From positions 62,001-126,000 of the forward strand of contig CAJUQA010000001.1 in NCBI GenBank assembly GCA_910588375.1: a stretch of 64,000 nucleotides of DNA. The letters run 5' to 3'. The notes beneath the pieces were generated by a model. It was not told the DNA's origin, searched no databases, and was given only the letters and a program-made list of their open reading frames with translations. The stretch comes from an uncultured Odoribacter sp. (GTDB taxonomy: Bacteria; Bacteroidota; Bacteroidia; Bacteroidales; Marinifilaceae). Below are positions 58,815-64,000 of the stretch, piece after piece. Made by a program: the position numbers and the translations under genes. Position 1 is the first letter of the stretch, and every line of letters starts with the position of its first letter.

Positions 58815-59387
58815 TTATTTATTAAGTGTGTTCTCTTTTTCCACCACGAGACGGATCAGGGCGAATACGGCATAGTTGACCATGTCGTAATAATTGGCGT
58901 CAATGCCTTCGGAAATCAACGTGTCGCCCTTTAAATCCTCAATCTGGCGCGTGCGGTTGATTTTCATCAGGATCAGGTCCGTGTAGGAACTGATGCGCAT
59001 GCTCCTCCAGGCTTCGTCATAATCATGGTTTTTATTGTCCATGAGGTTCCGTGCTTCCTGAAAATAATGCCTGTACCGCTGGGCGATAAATTCCCGGTCA
59101 TCATCTTCCTTCGCACCCATTTCCAGTTGGATAAGTCCCATAATCGCATAGTTGACGATGCCGATGAATTCGGGAATGATGCCTTCGTCCACTTTGCACA
59201 CGCCTTTCTCTTCGATACAGCGGATACGGTTCGCCTTGATAAAAATCTGGTCCGTAATGGAGGTAGGGCGCAGGATGCGCCAGGCTGTGCCGTAATCGTG
59301 CATTTTTTTCATAAAAATGTCGCTGCAAAGCCGGATGACTTCTTCATATTCCTGGGAGGTGTCGGTAATGTGACCGGATTGTGCCAT
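58815..59387 (-). CDS. DUF1599 protein
   Basis: A 190-residue protein made of two similar halves: each has M-K-K-M-H-D-Y-G-T-A-W-R-[IL]-[LM]-R or N-K-N-H-D-Y-D-E-A-W-R-x-M-R followed by an R-x-R-[CQ]-I-E and an x-N-Y-A-[IV] helix (about 25-95 and 110-185). This internal repeat defines the DUF1599 family of Bacteroidetes. It lies 41 bp upstream of the DoxX gene on the same strand and may share its transcript. No reaction is known. Confidence 0.85.
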   Translation of the reverse strand: MAQSGHITDTSQEYEEVIRLCSDIFMKKMHDYGTAWRILRPTSITDQIFIKANRIRCIEEKGVCKVDEGIIPEFIGIVNYAIMGLIQLEMGAKEDDDREFIAQRYRHYFQEARNLMDNKNHDYDEAWRSMRISSYTDLILMKINRTRQIEDLKGDTLISEGIDANYYDMVNYAVFALIRLVVEKENTLNK

Positions 59388-59484
59388 TTTGTTTGTTTTC
59401 TCAAAAACTAATATTTACTTTGAACGCGTAAAATTAACAAAAAAGCAATCGTAAATCAATATACGTAAATTGAAAATTTCGGTC

Positions 59485-60327
59485 ATGATGAAAATACTGT
59501 CATTGGGAAAGGAAACTCCGGAGGTGTCACGCCCTGTCGTGATGGGTATATTGAACGTGACGCCCGACTCCTTTTTTGACGGGGGGCGTTATGAAACGGA
59601 AGCGGCGGTCATCGGGCGCATACACCAGATAATGGAAGAGGGAGCGGGGATTATAGACATCGGTGCCTATTCAACCCGCCCGGGGGCGGCGGCGGTCGAC
59701 CCGAAGGAAGAATTGGCCCGTTTGGCTCCGGCGGTTGAACTGGTGAGGAAATATTATCCCTCCGTGCCCGTTTCGATAGATACCTTCCGGTCGGAAGTGG
59801 CCCGCGAAATCTATCAGTGTCTGGGGGAAGTCATTGTCAATGACATATCCGGCGGGACAATGGACCCGGAGATGTTCGGTTTTATCGCGGCGACCCGCTT
59901 GCCCTATATCATGATGCACATTCAGGGGACTCCGCAGACAATGCAGAAAAATCCGGTCTACGGGGATGTTGTGAAAGAGGTGTATCGTTTTTTCGAAGAG
60001 CGGACAGAGGCCTTGCGTGCCGCCGGGACGGAGAATATCATTCTTGACCCCGGCTTCGGTTTCGGAAAGACGCTGGAACACAATTACGAGCTGATGAATC
60101 GTCTGGACATCTTTCACAAACTGGGCTACCCCTTGCTTGTGGGAATCTCCCGGAAATCAATGATATTCCGTTTGCTGGATACAACTCCCGCAGAGGCATT
60201 GAACGGCACGACGGTGCTGAATACCATTGCTCTGATGAAAGGGGCGTCCATCCTGCGGGTGCATGACGTAAAAGAAGCGGTAGAGGCGGTGAAAATAGTT
60301 GGCCGGATGGGAGATTTACGACTTTAG
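59485..60327 (+). CDS. folP: Dihydropteroate synthase
   Basis: An ATG at 59485 or 59488 is preferred over a TTG at 59470. The 280-residue TIM barrel has MGILNVTPDSFFDGGRY, DIGAYSTRPGA, PVSIDTFRSEVA, NDISGG, ILDPGFGFGKTLEHNYEL and GISRKSMI, which bind pterin pyrophosphate and p-aminobenzoate. It makes 7,8-dihydropteroate in folate synthesis and is the target of sulfonamides. Its stop lies inside the end of the opposite SpoU gene (12 nt overlap). Confidence 0.96.
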   Translation: MMKILSLGKETPEVSRPVVMGILNVTPDSFFDGGRYETEAAVIGRIHQIMEEGAGIIDIGAYSTRPGAAAVDPKEELARLAPAVELVRKYYPSVPVSIDTFRSEVAREIYQCLGEVIVNDISGGTMDPEMFGFIAATRLPYIMMHIQGTPQTMQKNPVYGDVVKEVYRFFEERTEALRAAGTENIILDPGFGFGKTLEHNYELMNRLDIFHKLGYPLLVGISRKSMIFRLLDTTPAEALNGTTVLNTIALMKGASILRVHDVKEAVEAVKIVGRMGDLRL

Positions 60328-60861
60328 CCTTTTTAACAGCGGCCGGGTGAGTTCCCACAGGACAATTCCCACACTGACGGAAATATTGAACGAATGCTTG
60401 GTGCCGAATTGGGGAATTTCGATGCAGCCTTCCGAGCGGTCGATAACATCCTGCCGCACGCCTTTCACCTCGTTGCCGAATACAATGGCGTATTTATCCG
60501 TCTCGTTGAGTCGGAACTCTTCGAGCGAGTGGCTGTTTTCGGTCTGTTCCGCCGCGAAAATGCGGTAACGGGCGGCTTGCAGTTTTTCTATGACCTCCAA
60601 CGTGTCTTGGGCATATTCCCAGTCTACAGAATCCTCTGCTCCCAAGGCCGTTTTATGGATTTCCCGGTTGGGGGGAGTGGCGGTGATGCCGCACAGGTAT
60701 ATTTTTTCAATGCGGAAAGCGTCGGAAGTCCGGAAAACGGAACCGACATTATTCAGGCTCCGCACATTGTCCAATACAATGACCAAAGGCAGTTTTTCGG
60801 CTTCTTTGAACTCTTCCGTACTGATGCGGTTCAATTCGTTGCTTTCCAATTTGCGGAACAT
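60316..60861 (-). CDS. SpoU-family RNA 2'-O-methyltransferase
   Basis: A 181-residue SPOUT protein: motif 1 LDNVRSLNNVGSVFRTSDAF (about 30-49), motif 2 VFGNEVKGVRQD (about 130-141) and motif 3 IPQFGTKHSFNISVSVGIVLWEL (about 150-172). The target (tRNA or rRNA) is not clear. It ends 20 bp after miaB on the same strand and overlaps the folP end. Confidence 0.88.
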   Translation of the reverse strand: MFRKLESNELNRISTEEFKEAEKLPLVIVLDNVRSLNNVGSVFRTSDAFRIEKIYLCGITATPPNREIHKTALGAEDSVDWEYAQDTLEVIEKLQAARYRIFAAEQTENSHSLEEFRLNETDKYAIVFGNEVKGVRQDVIDRSEGCIEIPQFGTKHSFNISVSVGIVLWELTRPLLKRLKS

Positions 60862-60880
60862 GGGCGGATGTTTTAGGGGA

Positions 60881-62209
60881 TTAATTTTCTTCTTTTTCTC
60901 CGAGTAGCGTGGCGGAAGTGCAATCTTTTACTTTCACCCGCACGAGGGTGCCCGGTTGAATACCTTTGGCCGGAAAGACAATGACCTTATTTTGGCTGCT
61001 GCGGCCGAACATTTCGTCGGCATTCTTTTTGGAGACGCCTTCCACCATGACTTCAAAGGTTTTACCCACATCGCGCTTGTTGCTTTCCAAAGACAGGCGG
61101 GTCTGTAACTCTATCAACTCCTGGAGCCGGCGGCCTTTGTCGGCCTCGCTGACATTGTCGGGGAGGCGTTTGGAGGCTACGGTGCCGGGACGTTCCGAAT
61201 ACTTGAACATATAGGCGAGGTCAAAACCGACTTCCTTCATCAAATCGAGCGTTTGCAGGTAATCGGCTTCGCTTTCATTGTGGAAACCGACAAACACGTC
61301 GGTGGATATGCCGCAGTCGGGGATGACTCTCCGGATGGCGGCTATCCGTTCGAGATACCATTCACGTGTGTATTTCCGGTTCATGTCTTTCAGCACGGAG
61401 TTGCTGCCCGACTGAACAGGCAGGTGGATGGCCTTGCAGATATTGGCGTGGCGGGCGATGGTCTCCAATATTTCGTCACTCATGTCCTTGGGATGGGACG
61501 TGGCGAAACGGATTCTCATTCCCGGCACCGTCCGTGCCACCAAATCGAGTAATCCGGGGAAATCCGTCTGTTCTTCCCCGTTTTTATACAAATAGGAATT
61601 GACGTTTTGTCCCAACAGGGTCACTTCCTTATAGCCCTTGGACTGGAGGTCGAGTACTTCGTTGATAATGCTTTTCGGACTGCGGCTGCGTTCCCTGCCC
61701 CGGGTGTAGGGAACAATGCAATAGGTACAGAAATTATTGCATCCCCTCATGATGGAAACAAAACCCGAAATGGCGGTCTCATCTATCCGGGAAGGACAGA
61801 TGTCTTTGTAAGTCTCCGTCTCGGAAAGGGCGATGTTGATGGCCTTTTCGCCCCGGGCGGCTTTCTCTATCAGAAGGGGAAGGTCCAGATAGGCGTCCGG
61901 GCCTACCACGATATTGACGTTTTTTTCTTCTTCAAACAGTTTCTCTCCCAAGCGTTCGGCCATGCAACCCATAATCCCGATCAGCAGGGAAGGATTTTTT
62001 TTCTTGATTTCTGAAAAGCCTTCCACGCGTCCCCGCACCCGTTGTTCTGCGTTTTCCCGTACGGAGCACGTATTGACCAGAATGAGGTCCGCTTCGCTTT
62101 TGTCCCGGGTGTGTATGAAACCGTTGTCCTTTAAGATAGCCGCCACCACTTCACTGTCTGCCACGTTCATCTGGCAACCGTAAGTCTCGATATAAAATTT
62201 TTTCACCAT
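60881..62209 (-). CDS. miaB: tRNA-2-methylthio-N6-dimethylallyladenosine synthase
   Basis: A 442-residue enzyme of the MTTase family: N-terminal UPF0004 domain with three Cys (Y-G-C-Q-M-N, N-T-C-S-V-R-E-N-A and M-G-C-M-A), radical SAM motif RGCNNFCTYCIVPYTRGRER (C-x3-C-x2-C, about 155-173), and a C-terminal TRAM domain (about 375-440). Two Fe-S clusters are expected. It adds a methylthio group to i6A37 in tRNAs. Confidence 0.95.
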   Translation of the reverse strand: MVKKFYIETYGCQMNVADSEVVAAILKDNGFIHTRDKSEADLILVNTCSVRENAEQRVRGRVEGFSEIKKKNPSLLIGIMGCMAERLGEKLFEEEKNVNIVVGPDAYLDLPLLIEKAARGEKAINIALSETETYKDICPSRIDETAISGFVSIMRGCNNFCTYCIVPYTRGRERSRSPKSIINEVLDLQSKGYKEVTLLGQNVNSYLYKNGEEQTDFPGLLDLVARTVPGMRIRFATSHPKDMSDEILETIARHANICKAIHLPVQSGSNSVLKDMNRKYTREWYLERIAAIRRVIPDCGISTDVFVGFHNESEADYLQTLDLMKEVGFDLAYMFKYSERPGTVASKRLPDNVSEADKGRRLQELIELQTRLSLESNKRDVGKTFEVMVEGVSKKNADEMFGRSSQNKVIVFPAKGIQPGTLVRVKVKDCTSATLLGEKEEN

Positions 62210-62227
62210 ACTCTTTTATTACGGTGG

Positions 62228-62235
62228 CAAAAGTA
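62228..62235 (-). promoter_or_regulatory. -7 element of miaB
   Basis: The minus strand reads TACTTTTG (TAnnTTTG), 18 bp upstream of the start at 62209. Confidence 0.5.
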
Positions 62236-62242
62236 ATGAATG

Positions 62243-62304
62243 ATTGGGAGAGTTGAAAGAGTTGAAAAAATTAAAAGGAGGGAAAAGTTGAACGGGTTGA
62301 AAGG
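62243..62304. repeat. GTTGAA-type repeats upstream of miaB
   Basis: Direct AGTTGAA units (GAGTTGAAAGAGTTGAAAAA, then AAAAGTTGAACGGGTTGAAA) recur in this gap, like those at 44154-44252. Confidence 0.5.
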
Positions 62305-62307
62305 AAG

Positions 62308-62341
62308 CCCGGCTCCGTTTTCGTCATAAAACGGAGCCGGG
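62308..62341 (-). terminator. Strong hairpin after the FadL-like gene
   Basis: A 14-bp perfect stem (62308-62321 with 62328-62341, CCCGGCTCCGTTTT/AAAACGGAGCCGGG) with a 6-nt loop lies 9 bp past the stop of the minus-strand gene. Its U-tract is weak (CTTCCTTTC). Confidence 0.75.
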
Positions 62342-62349
62342 ATATGGGG

Positions 62350-63831
62350 TTAAAACCGGATGCCGAGCGTGATGCGTGCCTCGTGATTGTTGTATTTGTT
62401 ACGGATGGGTTCCGAAATCACATCAAAAGAGGCATCCTCCGGGTCGAGATAACTGTAAAACAGGGTCGTATCTTTGGTGAATTTGTACAGATAGGCGGCG
62501 TCACAGTAGAATGCGCCGAAATTCAGACCGAATCCGGCGGAAACCGTCTGCAACTTGAGCAGGTTCTTATCGTGCTTGTAAGGGCTGGCATAGCAAGAGT
62601 AACCGCCCCGCAGGCTGAACAGGCTGTTATACCGGTACTCGGCACCGATTCTGATATTGTGCGTCGACCTTAAATAGCGTTTTATATCGTCATTCGTTCC
62701 GGGACCGTCTGCCGAGTCGTAAAAATCATAATGCCCGTCTCCGTTGCTTAGTTTGGCGGAAGCGTAATCGATGTATTCGTAGTCGACGCTCAGAATCGCT
62801 TTCTGATTCAAAACGGTGGCGACACTCAACAGGGCTCTCCACGGCGTACGCATATCGTAGTCATATTTGTATGCGTAGGGGTCGCTTAAATAATCATAAT
62901 AGCCTTCCGCATCGGGCGACAGGTATAAAGCATACATGTCGCTGTAATACCGGTCGGTCATGGAATAATAGGTCGGGCTGTGTATCGCGGCGCCCAGGCG
63001 CAATTCGGGAATAGGGCGGTAGATAACGCCGAATTTCACATTTGTACCGACACCCGTTGTTTTCAGTTGTTGCAGATAATCGAAATAATCGAGGTCGTAA
63101 GGATTGTCTTGGTCGGGTGTCTCGGCATACACCGATTTCGATTTATAGTAAATGGATTGCAGACCGATGGTCAGACCGAGATACAGTTTGTCTTTGTAGT
63201 TGGTGCCGAACGTAAAAGCATATTCTCCTTGGTAACCGTCCTCTTTGATATTTTTCCACTGGTTGGCGCCTATGATGACAGGTTCATAGAATCCGGTTGC
63301 TTCATCCATCAAAATGACATTGGATTGGGATGCCAGCGTTTCCATAATGCCTGGCGTGAAATCGGCGGCATAGTCGTAATTTGCCTGCTGTGCGATAGCT
63401 TGTGAAAATGAAGTAGGGGAATTGGCGATATATTGGTCGGTTTTCAGATTGAAATTATTCATGCCGGAATAATTAATACCGAAATTGAATCCCCGCCAGT
63501 CGAAATCGGGACTGTAAAAAGCGATGACGGCACCGAGGTCTCCTATCTGGAACGAATTGTCACTGGCCGACCGGTTCCCGGATTTCGTGTTGGAGAACGA
63601 CAGGGAAGGGGTGATGCTTACTTCCGATTTCCGAAATACGCCGATACCGGCCGGATTCGTGGAAAAGGTGGACAAATCGCCGCCCAAGGCTCCGAAAGCT
63701 CCGCTCATGGCCGTGGAGCGTGCCGTTCCGAAATTCGTGGATTGTGAGAAACGTACTACATCGGCCGTCGTCTGGGAAAAGCCCCAGAGGGCGGTGAGTA
63801 ACAAGGCCGGAAGAATGTATAATGTTTTCAT
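62350..63831 (-). CDS. FadL/OmpP1-family outer membrane transporter
   Basis: A 493-residue outer membrane protein with a signal peptide (1-19, GFSQ). The N-terminal plug-like region has the family pattern T-A-R-S-T-A-M-S-G-A-F-G-A-L-G-G-D-L-S-T-F-S-T-N-P-A-G-I-G (about 36-64), as in FadL/TodX. Barrel strands follow, and the last residues ARITLGIRF end in Phe as barrels do. It would pass hydrophobic molecules; the substrate is unknown. The neighbouring gene upstream (63859) may be in the same operon. Confidence 0.85.
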   Translation of the reverse strand: MKTLYILPALLLTALWGFSQTTADVVRFSQSTNFGTARSTAMSGAFGALGGDLSTFSTNPAGIGVFRKSEVSITPSLSFSNTKSGNRSASDNSFQIGDLGAVIAFYSPDFDWRGFNFGINYSGMNNFNLKTDQYIANSPTSFSQAIAQQANYDYAADFTPGIMETLASQSNVILMDEATGFYEPVIIGANQWKNIKEDGYQGEYAFTFGTNYKDKLYLGLTIGLQSIYYKSKSVYAETPDQDNPYDLDYFDYLQQLKTTGVGTNVKFGVIYRPIPELRLGAAIHSPTYYSMTDRYYSDMYALYLSPDAEGYYDYLSDPYAYKYDYDMRTPWRALLSVATVLNQKAILSVDYEYIDYASAKLSNGDGHYDFYDSADGPGTNDDIKRYLRSTHNIRIGAEYRYNSLFSLRGGYSCYASPYKHDKNLLKLQTVSAGFGLNFGAFYCDAAYLYKFTKDTTLFYSYLDPEDASFDVISEPIRNKYNNHEARITLGIRF

Positions 63832-63858
63832 GGTCGTAGGTTCTTAATATATGTTCGG

Positions 63859-64000
63859 TTATCTTCTTCCGCCCGAGCGGCTGGTACTCCGGCTCGGTGC
63901 GGAGTGGGTCGCTCCGCTTCTGGATGGAGAAGCAGGGCGGGGAGCGGTGTAACTGCTCCGGTTTGAACTGTTGCTCCGGTTATAGGTGCGGTTGTTATTA
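63859..64000 (-). CDS. C-terminal end of a Ser/Arg/Asn-rich protein (partial)
   Basis: The last 46 codons before the stop at 63859 encode a low-complexity tail rich in Ser, Arg, Asn and Thr (for example N-R-S-N-S-S-N-R-S-S-Y-T-A-P, and R-S-G-G-R-R at the end). The gene continues past the window edge. It ends 28 bp before the FadL-like gene start on the same strand, as commonly seen beside this porin in Bacteroidales. Identity cannot be given from this fragment. Confidence 0.6.
   Translation of the reverse strand, partial: NNNRTYNRSNSSNRSSYTAPRPASPSRSGATHSAPSRSTSRSGGRR

Overview
The window reads as Bacteroidales chromosome. Many promoters match the Bacteroidetes sigma-A pattern (TTTG or TTG, about 19-22 bp, then TAnnTTTG). 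The tRNA has no encoded CCA, and the gene set includes a Bat aerotolerance operon, a PorT-like barrel, a BT_3928-type DoxX protein, DUF1599, M49 and M3 peptidases and a SUMF1/discoidin surface protein. The style suggests the Odoribacteraceae (Odoribacter or Butyricimonas-like), but that assignment is inference.

0-11 kb is an AT-rich accessory island: a structured leader RNA with a small one-TM protein, tRNA-Pro(GGG), a Sel1 protein, secreted hypotheticals, a deoxyribonucleotidase-like HAD protein, broken Lys/Glu repeat ORFs, a degenerate SpoT-type HD protein, a WYL regulator followed by Nmad2 and Nmad3 proteins, an FCP1-like HAD protein and a tandem duplication of a Bro-N gene. The island ends with a second, divergent copy of the same structured leader and a small membrane protein in inverted orientation.

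11.3-27.5 kb is core: a KefB-type antiporter; a TolC-MacA-MacB-type efflux operon with its own LytS/LytTR two-component system; M3 peptidase; cmk-ispH-pfkA; priA. The gap at 27.5-28.1 kb holds a 15-bp palindromic repeat array and a block shared with 44.3 kb. 28-38.4 kb holds two envelope proteins and the MoxR/Bat operon. dnaX follows, split by an 11-A run that probably sets gamma/tau expression by slippage. Then come an SDR enzyme, a PorT-like barrel, an FAD oxidoreductase and HU.

43.9-44.55 kb is non-coding but rich in structure: a 21-bp tandem repeat inside a long inverted repeat, GTTGAA-type repeats, and a candidate riboswitch or sRNA with an intrinsic terminator in front of a 1043-residue surface protein. 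47.8-50.9 kb is accessory-like: a YhcG-type nuclease, a frameshifted NUDIX gene and an AlbA_2 ATP-binding regulator whose 3' end is an 11-bp minisatellite. The rest is housekeeping: TrmH, DPP III, an ECF sigma/anti-sigma/DUF4097-like operon, tpiA, DoxX, DUF1599, folP, SpoU, miaB and a FadL-like porin.

The strongest undescribed candidates are the twin structured leaders with compensatory base changes, the two Bro-N paralogues whose variable block carries a different perfect palindrome in each copy, the dnaX homopolymer, and the structured RNA at 44.3 kb.
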